From CAZCAC01 sp964496575 (GTDB lineage: Bacteria > Planctomycetota > UBA1135 > GCA-002686595), in the NCBI GenBank assembly GCA_964496575.1, contig CAZCAC010000034.1, forward strand, positions 11,316 to 75,315: a stretch of 64,000 bases of DNA, read 5' to 3'. Position 1 is the stretch's first letter. The number at the start of each line of letters is the position of its first letter. Below are positions 1-7,918 of this stretch, in pieces. Below the pieces are notes generated by a model that searched no databases, was not told the origin of the DNA, and saw nothing but the letters and a program-made list of their open reading frames with translations. Both the position numbers and the translations under genes were made by a program.

Positions 1-224
1 TCCTCGTGGCACCCGAGGCAGGCGCGGGTCACGGCGGGCCCGTCCTCGAACGGCCCCTCCAGGAGATAACCGTGATCGGTGTGCTGGAGCTTCGCCGGCA
101 TCCCCTGCCGCGGGTCGTGACCTGGAGAGCGATCGGGGAGGAACCAGACGATCGGCGCGATCGTCACGGCGAGGATGGCGGCGAGACCGCCCAGCCACGA
201 GAGCGGGGTCTTCGGTGGAGTCAT
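1..224 (-). CDS. Octaheme tetrathionate reductase-type cytochrome c, N-terminal fragment
   Basis: Only the first 74 codons lie in the window; the gene continues past the left edge. Reading leftward from ATG at 222-224, the protein has a short Lys-containing N-terminus, a hydrophobic segment at about residues 9-29 (signal anchor or uncleaved signal), then the segment LLEGPFEDGPAVTRACLGCH with a c-type haem motif CLGCH at residues 69-73. A 'GPF..GP.VT.ACL.CH' segment just before the first haem is characteristic of the octaheme tetrathionate reductase (OTR) family of periplasmic multihaem cytochromes, which reduce tetrathionate, nitrite or hydroxylamine in vitro. The physiological substrate cannot be told from this fragment. 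Another multihaem family is possible. It would be exported and haem-loaded by the Ccm/Ccs system. Confidence 0.6.
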   Translation of the reverse strand, partial: MTPPKTPLSWLGGLAAILAVTIAPIVWFLPDRSPGHDPRQGMPAKLQHTDHGYLLEGPFEDGPAVTRACLGCHE

Positions 225-370
225 TCGATCGAACGGGGCGGGGAGGGTTGCGCGCCACGAGGAAGGAGGAGGGGCAACTCCCGATTGGACACTGGCCGCC
301 TCCCGAGGTTCCCAGGGTAGTCTCTTTTCGTGTCTCCTCGTATCCATACCCACCGCCTTGGGGGGGAAGA

Positions 371-541
371 GACGCGGAGGGAACAGAGAACGCGGTGGTT
401 TCACGCGGAGCTCGCGAAGAACCAGAGCGGCGCCGAGGGAGCAGAGAGCGCAGTGAGCTCACTGCGCCCTCTGCTCCCTCTGCGCCGAAACCTCCGCGAT
501 CTCCGCGTGAAACCTCCGCGTCCTCTGCCTCCTCCGTGGCC
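371..541. repeat. Long imperfect inverted repeat (intergenic element)
   Basis: The stretch between the cytochrome start and the lyxose isomerase stop contains no gene but a long hairpin. The core arms (429-457 and 458-486) pair over 29 bp with only two mismatches and no loop. Outer arms pair again: GGTTTCACGCGGAG (397-410) is the exact complement of 501-514, and 371-396 pairs imperfectly with about 515-541. The whole reads as a purine-rich left arm (gagggagcagagag) and a pyrimidine-rich right arm. Similar 'CTCTGCG/CCTCCGCG' intergenic repeats are, to my knowledge, scattered through several bacterial phyla. Its position directly 3' of a leftward gene would let it act as a terminator or mRNA-stabilising structure. 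Confidence 0.75.
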
Positions 542-550
542 CACACCCTG

Positions 551-1099
551 CTACTCGTCGTCGATGCGCGGCATCCGATCGATCCGCGGGTTCGACCAGA
601 TGTCGTTCTCGTCGGTGCTGGTGCTGGAGAACTCGGAGACGACCGCGCCGTCGGGTCCCGCCTGGAACCAGTGCCAGGTGTTCGGGGGGATCGTGTACTG
701 CTCGCCGGGGCGCAGGACGATCTCGTGGAAGACGTCGTAGTGCTCAGCGGTGGCTTCGGGTGGCGTACCCTTGCGGTCCGGGGTCTCGGGCCCGGTGACG
801 TAGAGGTAGGCCTCGCCCGAGCGGCAGCGGAACGTCTCCATCTTCCCCGAGCTCGTGCCCACCGCCGGGTGGCGGTGCTGCGGGCAGGTCTGGTGGGGGA
901 AGAGCATCAGCTCCTTGGCGCAGTACCGCTCGTTGTTGACATAGGTCACCACCGCGAGCCCCTCGCGCTCGAAGTCGCCGAGGCCGAAGTCCGCGATCTC
1001 GAGCGTCTCGCGCTCCTCGGGGGTGAGGACCGTGCCCAGCGCACGCAGCATCTCCGCCGCGCGCTCCCGGAACGCCTCGGCCTCTCTTTGGCTCACCAT
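551..1099 (-). CDS. D-lyxose ketol-isomerase (cupin)
   Basis: A 182-residue cupin protein. It interconverts D-lyxose and D-xylulose (also D-mannose/D-fructose in some members) and needs a divalent metal. The segment YCAKELMLFPHQTCPQHRHP (residues 59-78) is typical of the family, with metal-ligand candidates His75, His77 and Glu88; a second cupin motif, PGEQYTIPPNTWHWF, follows near residue 140. The length matches the short bacterial D-lyxose isomerases. The ATG start has a strong Shine-Dalgarno sequence (GGAGGAG) a few bases upstream. It lies 16 nt after nfnB and is probably the last gene of the nfnA-nfnB operon, an unexpected partner for an electron-transfer enzyme. It is probably cytoplasmic and feeds pentoses or mannose into central metabolism. 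Confidence 0.85.
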   Translation of the reverse strand: MVSQREAEAFRERAAEMLRALGTVLTPEERETLEIADFGLGDFEREGLAVVTYVNNERYCAKELMLFPHQTCPQHRHPAVGTSSGKMETFRCRSGEAYLYVTGPETPDRKGTPPEATAEHYDVFHEIVLRPGEQYTIPPNTWHWFQAGPDGAVVSEFSSTSTDENDIWSNPRIDRMPRIDDE

Positions 1100-1115
1100 C
1101 GTGGCTCCTCCGCGA

Positions 1116-2570
1116 TCAGCTCGCCACGACCGCGTTCCCGGTCATCAGGTAGGCGTGGATCGCCTTCGCCGCCTGGCGGCCGGCGCCCATGGCCAGGATC
1201 ACCGTCGCGCCGCCGGTGACGATGTCGCCGCCGGCGAAGACGTCGGGCAAGGAAGACTGCATCGTCTTCTCGTCGACGAGTATCGTGCCCTTGCGCTCGT
1301 GCAGCGCGAGCTCGGGGCAGTCCTGCACCAGGATCGGGTTGGGGCCCTGGCCGATCGAGATCACCACTGTGTCGACCTCGAACTCCTTGAACGCGCCCTC
1401 CTTCGGGACCGGGCGCCGCCGCCCGGAGTCGTCGGGCTCGCCGAGCTCCATCTCCTGCAGCCGGATCGCCCGCACCGCGCCCTTGCCGTCGTCGAGGAAC
1501 TCCACGGGCGTGTGCAGCAGGTAGAAGTCGATCCCCTCCTGCTCGGCGTGGTGGATTTCCTCGATCCGCGCCGGCATCTCCGCGCGGCTGCGGCGGTAGA
1601 TCAGGTACACCTTGTCGGGGTGGAGCCGCTGCGCCGTGCGCGCGGAGTCCATCGCCGTGTTCCCCGCGCCGATCACCGCGATGCGCTTGATGTTCTTGAC
1701 CGGCGTGTCCGCTCCGCCGGGGAACTTGTAGCCGCCCATCAGGTTGACGCGGGTCAGGAACTCGTTGGCGCTGTAGACGCCGTTGAGGTTCTCGCCGGGG
1801 ATGCCCAGGAACCAGGGCAACCCTGCACCGGTGCCGACGAAGACCGCGTCGAAGCGCTGGCGGATCGAGTCGAGCGGCTCCGACTTGCCGACGGGGTAGT
1901 TCATCACGAACTCGACGCCCATCTTCCTCAGGCCGTCGATCTCGTGCAGCAGGATCTTCTTGGGCAGGCGGAACTCGGGGATCCCGTAGAAGAGCACGCC
2001 GCCCGGTTTGTGCAGCGCCTCGAAGACGGTCACCTCGTGCCCGCGCTGGATCAGGTCACTGGCCGCGGTGAGGCCGGCGGGGCCCGAGCCGATGATCGCC
2101 ACCTTCTTGCCGGTCGGCGGATCTATCTCGGGGACCGCCTCGATCCCGTTCTCCATCGCGTAGTCGCCGATGTAGCGCTCGATGCGCCCGATCGCGCTCG
2201 ACTCGCGCCCCTTGTCGGGCTTGTTCAGCGTGCAGACCAGCTCGCACTGGTCCTCCTGCGGGCAGACGCGGCCGCAGATCGACGGGAGAAAGTTCTTCTC
2301 CTTGATCTTCCGCAGCGCACCCTCGATGTCGCCCGCGCCGAGCCGGAGCATGAACGCGGGGATGTCGATCTCCACCGGGCAGCCGGCGATGCAGGGCTCG
2401 TCCTTGCACTGGGCACAGCGCCGCGCTTCACCGAGAGCTTCCTCGTCGGAGTAGCCGAGCGGCACCTCGTCGAAGCTCTGGATCCGCTCCATCGGATCGC
2501 GCTCCCGCATCGGGGTCTTGACCTTCTGCTTGTTGATCTTCCGCTTGGGCTTCTTGGGCTTCTTGGCCAT
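1116..2570 (-). CDS. nfnB: NfnB / glutamate synthase small-subunit-like FAD, Fe-S oxidoreductase
   Basis: A 484-residue flavoprotein of the GltD/NfnB/SudA family. An N-terminal lysine-rich tail (residues 1-20) precedes an Fe-S domain with cysteines at 52, 55, 60, 64 and 99, 103, 109, 113. A first Rossmann fold follows (GKKVAIIGSGPAGLTAA, near 155) that binds FAD, and a second (IAVIGAGNTAMDSARTA) binds NADPH. In NfnAB the large subunit carries two [4Fe-4S] clusters and bifurcates electrons from NADPH to ferredoxin and NAD. Next to an NfnA-type subunit this is the likeliest role; alone it would be annotated as 'NADPH-dependent glutamate synthase GltA'. No glutamate synthase large subunit is nearby. 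Starts 43 nt after nfnA ends. Confidence 0.85.
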   Translation of the reverse strand: MAKKPKKPKRKINKQKVKTPMRERDPMERIQSFDEVPLGYSDEEALGEARRCAQCKDEPCIAGCPVEIDIPAFMLRLGAGDIEGALRKIKEKNFLPSICGRVCPQEDQCELVCTLNKPDKGRESSAIGRIERYIGDYAMENGIEAVPEIDPPTGKKVAIIGSGPAGLTAASDLIQRGHEVTVFEALHKPGGVLFYGIPEFRLPKKILLHEIDGLRKMGVEFVMNYPVGKSEPLDSIRQRFDAVFVGTGAGLPWFLGIPGENLNGVYSANEFLTRVNLMGGYKFPGGADTPVKNIKRIAVIGAGNTAMDSARTAQRLHPDKVYLIYRRSRAEMPARIEEIHHAEQEGIDFYLLHTPVEFLDDGKGAVRAIRLQEMELGEPDDSGRRRPVPKEGAFKEFEVDTVVISIGQGPNPILVQDCPELALHERKGTILVDEKTMQSSLPDVFAGGDIVTGGATVILAMGAGRQAAKAIHAYLMTGNAVVAS

Positions 2571-2613
2571 GGTGGTTTTTCTGCGGTTCGGGGGGTCTTC
2601 CCGGCGGGAGGGA

Positions 2614-3465
2614 TCAGTGGGCGTGGGCGTGCGCTTCGCAATTGCAGGCGCGCTCGAGCGAGGCCTGCTCCTCGTCGCGGTAATACGCGAGGCGGATCAT
2701 CAGTTCGTCGAAGTCGGTCTGGTGGCCGTCGAACTCGGGGCCGTCGACGCAGGCGAACTTCGTCTTCCCGCCGACGGTGACGCGGCAGGCGCCGCACATG
2801 CCGGTGCCGTCGACCATGATCGGGTTGAGCGACGCCTGGGTCGGTACGCCGTACGGCTCGGTGGTCTTGCAGACGAACTTCATCATGATCACCGGACCGA
2901 TGCAGATCACCTCGTCGACCTTCTCGTCGCCGTCGAGCAGGTCCTTCAGGGCCTCGGTGACCAACCCTTGCCTGCCGTAGGAGCCGTCGTCGGTGGTGAT
3001 GATCAGCTCGTCGCTGGTGGCGCGGATCTCGTCCTCGAGGATCAGGAGCTGCTTCTCCCGCGCGCCCAGGATGGTGATCACCTTGTTGCCCGCCTCCTTC
3101 AGCGCGGTCGCCTGCGGCCAGACCACGGCGTTGCCGATGCCGCCGCCGACGCACACCACCGTCTTGCCGCCGTCCGGGATGTCGGTCGGCTTGCCCAGCG
3201 GCCCGGCGAGGTCGTGCAGCGCGTCGCCGACCTTCAGGGCGTTGAGGTCGCGCGTCGTCTTGCCGACCTCCTGGGAGACGATGGTGATCGTGCCCTTCTC
3301 GACGTCCCGGTTGGCGATCGTCAGGGGGATCCGCTCTCCCTCGTCGCTCACCCGCAGGATGATGAACTGGCCGGCCCGGCCCCGTTCAGCGATGTGGGGG
3401 GATTCGACCTCGAAGAGCATCGTCTTCGGGGCCAGTTCCCTGGCTTGGACGATCCGGTTGATCAC
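2614..3465 (-). CDS. nfnA: NfnA / ferredoxin-NADP reductase-like subunit (SudB type)
   Basis: A 283-residue FAD/NAD-binding protein of the dihydroorotate dehydrogenase PyrK/SudB/NfnA family. It has an N-terminal FAD-binding barrel (RIPLTIANRD near residue 46), an NAD-binding fold (VVCVGGGIGNAVVWP near 103), and a C-terminal [2Fe-2S] loop (GTGMCGACRVTVGGKTKFAC). The His-rich tail (EAHAHAH) is unusual and could bind metal. With NfnB it would form the NADH-dependent ferredoxin:NADP transhydrogenase, or a sulfide dehydrogenase. The start is GTG, backed by AGGAG about 8 nt upstream. First gene of a leftward operon nfnA-nfnB-lyxose isomerase. Confidence 0.85.
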   Translation of the reverse strand: MINRIVQARELAPKTMLFEVESPHIAERGRAGQFIILRVSDEGERIPLTIANRDVEKGTITIVSQEVGKTTRDLNALKVGDALHDLAGPLGKPTDIPDGGKTVVCVGGGIGNAVVWPQATALKEAGNKVITILGAREKQLLILEDEIRATSDELIITTDDGSYGRQGLVTEALKDLLDGDEKVDEVICIGPVIMMKFVCKTTEPYGVPTQASLNPIMVDGTGMCGACRVTVGGKTKFACVDGPEFDGHQTDFDELMIRLAYYRDEEQASLERACNCEAHAHAH

Positions 3466-3857
3466 GTCTCGACTCCTGGTCTCCAGAATGGTGGTGGGGG
3501 AGCTCCCGACGCCTCCCCGGTCTCCCCGGGGGCGCCACCTAGAACGTCTCGGTCGTCCTCCGAGAGGCGCGACCGAGCCCTGTAGGTTGAGTTTTGCCGC
3601 GTCTCACGCGGTCTCATCGAGGATTCTAACGAGGTGCCCGGTGTCCTGCCAGGAATCCGACATCGAAGCTCCGACCCTCCGCGAAAAGGCGTAGGGGCGG
3701 CCCCGGGGACGACTTGTTTGGCGAGACAAAGGGTCGAGAATTCTCCCCATTCATCCCTTCATGCGGCTGTTGCGGAGGCGTCGATACGCTATAGCATGGA
3801 ATCACCTTGGAGCGGTGGACGCTGACCGCCGCTCCTCAGCCCAGGACCGCCTTTCCC
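3466..3857. other. Intergenic region between divergent nfnA and the small Cys-rich gene
   Basis: No convincing gene here. It should hold the nfnA promoter (leftward) and the promoter of the small gene at 3858. A small hairpin CCGCG-TCTCA-CGCGG lies near 3598. A weak -10-like TATAGC at 3790-3795 has CTGTTG 17 bp upstream (3767-3772), giving a 5' leader of about 55 nt for the gene at 3858. No tRNA or other RNA structure was recognised. Confidence 0.4.
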
Positions 3858-4070
3858 ATGCTCGAGTTGAACAAGGACCCCAAGGGTCTGCCTCCGTTCC
3901 GCGTCATCCGCTGCCCGGTCAACGGCAACCAGGTGAGCTGGTGCCGCGGCCTCTGCACCCCGGACGCGGCCGGAATCGGCATCTGCGGTCGGATCGCCCC
4001 GCACGTGATGGTCGACCGGACGCAGCGAGCCATCGCGTCGTACAAGGAGCGGACCGAAGCCGCGGGCTAA
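3858..4070 (+). CDS. Small cysteine-containing protein, unknown function
   Basis: A 70-residue soluble protein. It has four cysteines in the pattern RCP-x8-WCRGLC-x9-ICG, which could hold a zinc ion or an Fe-S cluster, followed by a short helical tail (ERTEAA). Codon third positions are strongly G/C as in neighbouring genes, supporting real coding. I chose ATG at 3858; a TTG at 3807 would add 17 residues with no better ribosome site. No family recognised. The stop codon overlaps that of the convergent gene by three bases (4068-4070 versus 4067-4069). Confidence 0.55.
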   Translation: MLELNKDPKGLPPFRVIRCPVNGNQVSWCRGLCTPDAAGIGICGRIAPHVMVDRTQRAIASYKERTEAAG

Positions 4071-5983
4071 GGGGTCTGCTCGAGTCGATTCGCCTCCGCT
4101 CGCTCTCGGGCCGCCTCTGCCTCCCTCCCGGCGTGCTGCAGCGCCAGCGCCAGGTTTCGATGCCGCCTGGCGACGCCGGGGTCCAGCTCCAGGGCCTTCC
4201 GGAAGTAGGGGATCGATTCTTCCGCGCGGCCGGCGTTGAGCAGCGCGGCGCCCAGATCGTGGTGCCCGGCCACGTAATTCGAGTCCGCCTCGATCGCCCT
4301 CTTCGCGGCCTGCGCGGCCTCGCCGTACGCTCCGCGGCCGATCAGGAAGTTGGCGAGGTTGTGCCAGATGACGGCGTCGTCCGGGTCGAGACCGGCCGCC
4401 TTGCGCAGCGCCTGTAGCGCCTGCTCCGGTCGCTCGAGGTACTTCAGGCACAAGCCGAGCTGCGCGTAGGTGATCGCCTTCTCGGGCTCCTCCTTGACCG
4501 CGTGCTGGAGGAAGGGCAGCGCTTCCCCGGAACGCCCGAGGTTCATCAGCGTCGTGCCGAGATTGAACTCGACGCTGGAGAGGCGATCGTCGAGCTCCAT
4601 CGCCGCCTGGCAGTGGGGAAGCGCCGCCTCCCAGTCCTGCTCGTACACGTAGTACTGGCTCAACATCTGGTGCGCGCGCGGGTGGTCGGGGTAGCGCTCC
4701 AGCACCGTGCCCCACAGCGCCTCGGTGCTGCGGTAGTCCTCGTTGCGCGTGACCGTCCGCCAGGCGAGCGCCCCGCCGCCCAGGAGCACGGCCGCGCCGC
4801 CGATCACGAAGGCCCTGCGCCCGCCGCCAGCCCGCTGGAGCAGCGCGTCGACGCCGAGCACCAGGAGCAGCACCAGCGCGGCCAGCGGCAGGTACATCCG
4901 GTGCTCGGCGATCATCTCCCCGGTCAGCGGGATGAAGCTCGAGCTGGGCGCGAGCACGGCGAAGCAGAAGAGGCCGAGGTAGCCGGCCACGCGGCGCCGG
5001 ATGAAGGCCCAGGTGCTCACCGCGAGCAGCGCGATCAGCGCGAGCCCGCGCAGCCAGACCTCGCCCCACGAGCTGATCGTCGGCCAGTTGTAGTAGTCGA
5101 AGAGGAGCTGGTCGGGCCAGAGCGAGAGGCGCAGGTACTGCACGATGGCGACCGCCTGCGTGCGCAGGTACTCGGCGCCGGAGACGACTTCCTGCTCGAA
5201 GCCCGCCGAGGTGCCGCGGTCGCCACTGGCGATCGATAGGGCGAGCACTCCCCAGGTCGCGGCGAGGCCGAGGTAGAGCCCCTTGCGGCGCTTCAGGCCG
5301 TCGAGGAAGCCGCCGGAGAAGAGCATCCGATCGAGCGCCAGCACCGCGAGCGGCGCGGAGACGGCGGCTTCCTTGCTGGCCATGGCCAGCGCGCAGGCGA
5401 GGACCGAGAGGGTGACCCACGGCGTGCTTCGCTCGGCGCGGAACCCGCGCACCGCGGCGTAGAGGGTCAGCAGGTAGAAGAGCGCGCCCATCGCCTCGTT
5501 GCGGTAGACGACGTGGTTCAGCGTGTCGGTGTGCAGCGGGTGCACGACCCAGAGCAGCGCGGTGGCGAAGGCGACGGGAAGCGCGCGCGTCGCCAGCCTG
5601 GTCGCCTCCAGCGTGCGCCGCACGAGCCCGAAGAGCGCCAGCGCGGCCAGTGCGTGGACGGCGACGTTGAAGAGGTGGTAGCCGAACACCTCGAGCTCGC
5701 CGATCGCGTAGTTGACCGCCAGCGACAGCGCGACCAGCGGTCGCCCGCTCGCCCCGGTGCCCCCCGGCGCGGTCAGCGACTCGGAGAGCGGGTTGAGGCT
5801 GCGGACGCTCTCGCTCTCGCGGATCGAGGGGAGGTCGTCGAAGACGAAGGGGCCCTGGAGGCTGTTCGCATAGATCGCCGCGCAGACCACGACGAGGCCG
5901 AGGGACGCGGCGAGGGCGAGGCCTCGCCCCGCCGGGCGTCCGCCCGGGGGGGGCGGGGTGTTCTCGAGCTCTTCGGGTGTCAT
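4067..5983 (-). CDS. TPR-containing membrane glycosyltransferase-like protein (TMTC-like)
   Basis: 638 residues. The N-terminal half is a multi-pass membrane domain starting with a helix near residue 25 and the segment SLQGPFVFDDLPSI. An Asp-Asp in the first outer loop after TM1 is the hallmark of GT-C enzymes such as protein O-mannosyltransferases and the TMTC proteins. About ten hydrophobic helices follow, including LTGEMIAEHRMYLPLAALVLLL, another TMTC-like segment. The C-terminal part (about residues 430-638) is a run of TPR repeats. Such proteins are common in GC-rich Gram-negative-type bacteria and are inferred to glycosylate exported proteins, with TPRs binding the acceptor. Start ATG at 5983; a longer reading frame upstream is not supported. 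Confidence 0.75.
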   Translation of the reverse strand: MTPEELENTPPPPGGRPAGRGLALAASLGLVVVCAAIYANSLQGPFVFDDLPSIRESESVRSLNPLSESLTAPGGTGASGRPLVALSLAVNYAIGELEVFGYHLFNVAVHALAALALFGLVRRTLEATRLATRALPVAFATALLWVVHPLHTDTLNHVVYRNEAMGALFYLLTLYAAVRGFRAERSTPWVTLSVLACALAMASKEAAVSAPLAVLALDRMLFSGGFLDGLKRRKGLYLGLAATWGVLALSIASGDRGTSAGFEQEVVSGAEYLRTQAVAIVQYLRLSLWPDQLLFDYYNWPTISSWGEVWLRGLALIALLAVSTWAFIRRRVAGYLGLFCFAVLAPSSSFIPLTGEMIAEHRMYLPLAALVLLLVLGVDALLQRAGGGRRAFVIGGAAVLLGGGALAWRTVTRNEDYRSTEALWGTVLERYPDHPRAHQMLSQYYVYEQDWEAALPHCQAAMELDDRLSSVEFNLGTTLMNLGRSGEALPFLQHAVKEEPEKAITYAQLGLCLKYLERPEQALQALRKAAGLDPDDAVIWHNLANFLIGRGAYGEAAQAAKRAIEADSNYVAGHHDLGAALLNAGRAEESIPYFRKALELDPGVARRHRNLALALQHAGREAEAARERAEANRLEQTP

Positions 5984-6072
5984 CGCCGGGCCGAAGCTAA
6001 CGCAGGAAGCGGCGGACTCCCAGTACCGGAGTGGCTCGAGCGGGTAGTATCCCCCCGCGGAGGTGCTCTGCC

Positions 6073-7647
6073 GTGCCCGCGATCCGCTTCGACGACGTCT
6101 CCTTTCACTACGAATCCCCATTCACGCCGATCTTCGAGGGGCTCTCGATCCGCCTGGACACCGCCTGGCGCACCGCGCTGGTGGGGCGCAACGGCCGGGG
6201 CAAGACGACGCTGCTGCGGCTCCTGCTGGGGGAGCTGGCGGCCACGCGGGGGACGATCGAGACGCCGGGGCCGATGCGGCTCTTCCCCTTCGAGGTGGAG
6301 CAGCCCGCGCGTTCGGTGCGCGAGGTGGTCCGCGGCTGCATCGCGCCCTTCACCGCCTGGGAAGCGGAGATGGAGCGCCTCCTCGAGGCGGGGGACGAGG
6401 CGAGCCTCGCCGAGTACGCGCAGCTGCTGGAACGCTACGAGCGGGAGGGTGGCTACCAGATCGACTCGCGGATCGAACGCGAGCTGGCCGCCCTGGGGCT
6501 CGGCGAGGAGTGGTCGGCGCGGTCCTTCGAGACGCTGAGCCCCGGCGAACAGGCGCGCGCGTTGATCGGCGCGCTGTTCCTGGGCGAGGACGTCTTCCCG
6601 CTGATCGACGAGCCGACCAACCACCTCGACCTCGCCGGTCGCGAGCGGCTCGGGCAGTACCTGGCCACCAAACCCGGCTACCTCCTGGTCTCGCACGACC
6701 GCTACTTCCTCGACCTCTGCTGCGATCACGTCGTCGCGATCCAGCGCGCGGAAGTGCGCGTGACCCAGGGCGACTTCTCCACCTGGAAAGCGCAGTGGGA
6801 GCGCGAGCAGAGCCGTGAGCTGCGCGAGCAGGAGCGGCTCAAGAAGGAGATCCGCGGGCTGGAGGCCGCCGCCCGACAACGCCGCGGCTGGTCGGGCAAG
6901 AAGGAGCAGCAGAAGATCGGCGCGTTCGACAAGGGCCACATCGGCCACCTGGCGGCGAAGCAGATGAAGCGCGCGCAGGAGAGCGAGCGGCGGCGCGACC
7001 GGAAGCTGGAGGAGAAGAAGGGGCTGCTCGAGAACGTCGAGAAAGAGCGCAAGGTGCGGCTGCGGAGCGAGGGGAAGAGCCCGGAGCTCGTCGTCTCGGT
7101 CGACGACGTCGCCGTCGGCAAGGGCGAGGAGCCGGTGCTGTCCGGCGTGTCGTTCCGTCTCGAGCGCGGCGAGCGCCTCGCCATCGTGGGCCCGAACGGC
7201 TGCGGCAAGACCACCCTGCTGGAAGCGATCGCCGGCGAGCTGCCGGTGCTCGAGGGTTCGATCCACCGCCCCGGGTTCCTGACCGTCGTCCGCGGCTACC
7301 AGACGCCGCGCTGGGAGCGCGGGCTCCTGCGCGATCACCTCCGGGCGGACGGGATCGACGAGACGCTCTTTCGCACCACGATGGGCTCGCTCGGCGTGGT
7401 GGGGGAGATCTTCGACCGGCCGCTGGAGACCTTCAGCATGGGAGAGCGCAAGAAGGTCGACCTCTGCCGCTCCTTCCTGGCGCCCGCCCACCTGCTCATC
7501 TGGGACGAGCCGGTGAACTATATCGACCTCGCCTCTCGCGAGGAGATCGAGGAGGTGATCCGGCGCGAGCAGCCGACGATGCTCTTCGTCGAGCACGACC
7601 GCTGGTTCATCGAGCGGGTGGCGACGGGGGTGCTGGACCTCTCCTGA
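6073..7647 (+). CDS. ABC-F ATPase, antibiotic-resistance (Lsa/Vga) type
   Basis: 524 residues with two ABC ATPase domains and no membrane segment. Walker A motifs are GRNGRGKT (38-45) and GPNGCGKT (373-380); signature motifs are LSPGEQ (155-160) and FSMGERKK; Walker B regions are LIDEPTNHLD (177-186) and IWDEPVNYIDL. The second, 'WDEPxNYID', is typical of the Lsa/Vga/Sal ribosome-protection subgroup rather than EttA or Uup. A long charged helical linker (about 246-331) joins the domains; in ABC-F proteins this reaches the tRNA P site and dislodges drugs. The start is GTG with GGAGG at 6059-6063, nine bases upstream. Likely a housekeeping or intrinsic-resistance factor for lincosamide, streptogramin A or pleuromutilin-type drugs. 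Monocistronic. Confidence 0.85.
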   Translation: MPAIRFDDVSFHYESPFTPIFEGLSIRLDTAWRTALVGRNGRGKTTLLRLLLGELAATRGTIETPGPMRLFPFEVEQPARSVREVVRGCIAPFTAWEAEMERLLEAGDEASLAEYAQLLERYEREGGYQIDSRIERELAALGLGEEWSARSFETLSPGEQARALIGALFLGEDVFPLIDEPTNHLDLAGRERLGQYLATKPGYLLVSHDRYFLDLCCDHVVAIQRAEVRVTQGDFSTWKAQWEREQSRELREQERLKKEIRGLEAAARQRRGWSGKKEQQKIGAFDKGHIGHLAAKQMKRAQESERRRDRKLEEKKGLLENVEKERKVRLRSEGKSPELVVSVDDVAVGKGEEPVLSGVSFRLERGERLAIVGPNGCGKTTLLEAIAGELPVLEGSIHRPGFLTVVRGYQTPRWERGLLRDHLRADGIDETLFRTTMGSLGVVGEIFDRPLETFSMGERKKVDLCRSFLAPAHLLIWDEPVNYIDLASREEIEEVIRREQPTMLFVEHDRWFIERVATGVLDLS

Positions 7648-7662
7648 TCTAGTCGGAGTCGG

Positions 7663-7685
7663 TTTCTGCGCGTTGCGCGCAGAAA
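7663..7685 (+). terminator. Hairpin after the ABC-F gene
   Basis: A perfect 10-bp stem, TTTCTGCGCG (7663-7672) and its complement (7676-7685), with a TTG loop, begins 16 nt after the stop. No T-run follows, so it is either a Rho-type end, a weak terminator or an RNA-stabilising hairpin. Two further small dyads follow: TGACCGGTCA at 7738-7747, and GCGGGC/GCCCGC at 7752-7767. Confidence 0.5.
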
Positions 7686-7918
7686 GCAGGCTGGGAGGGC
7701 CTCGAAGCTCTCGAGAATCGCGATCCGAACAGTCTGTTGACCGGTCAGGTTGCGGGCGTCAGCCCGCGCGACGCGATCTCCGGTTCCCGACACCGATCCT
7801 TCACGATCGCGAGCCTCCGCCCGGCTCCGGAACCCGTACGATGAAGGCGGGTTCCGGTGTCCTTTGAGCCGAACCCGAGGCCGGGATCTCCACCCGGTCC
7901 GAACAACGGAGGAAAGCG

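Noticed and set aside
1023..2780. Long rightward frames opposite nfnB
   Set aside because: Composition is shadow-like (Arg/Val/Leu) and the leftward gene has Fe-S and two Rossmann motifs in frame.
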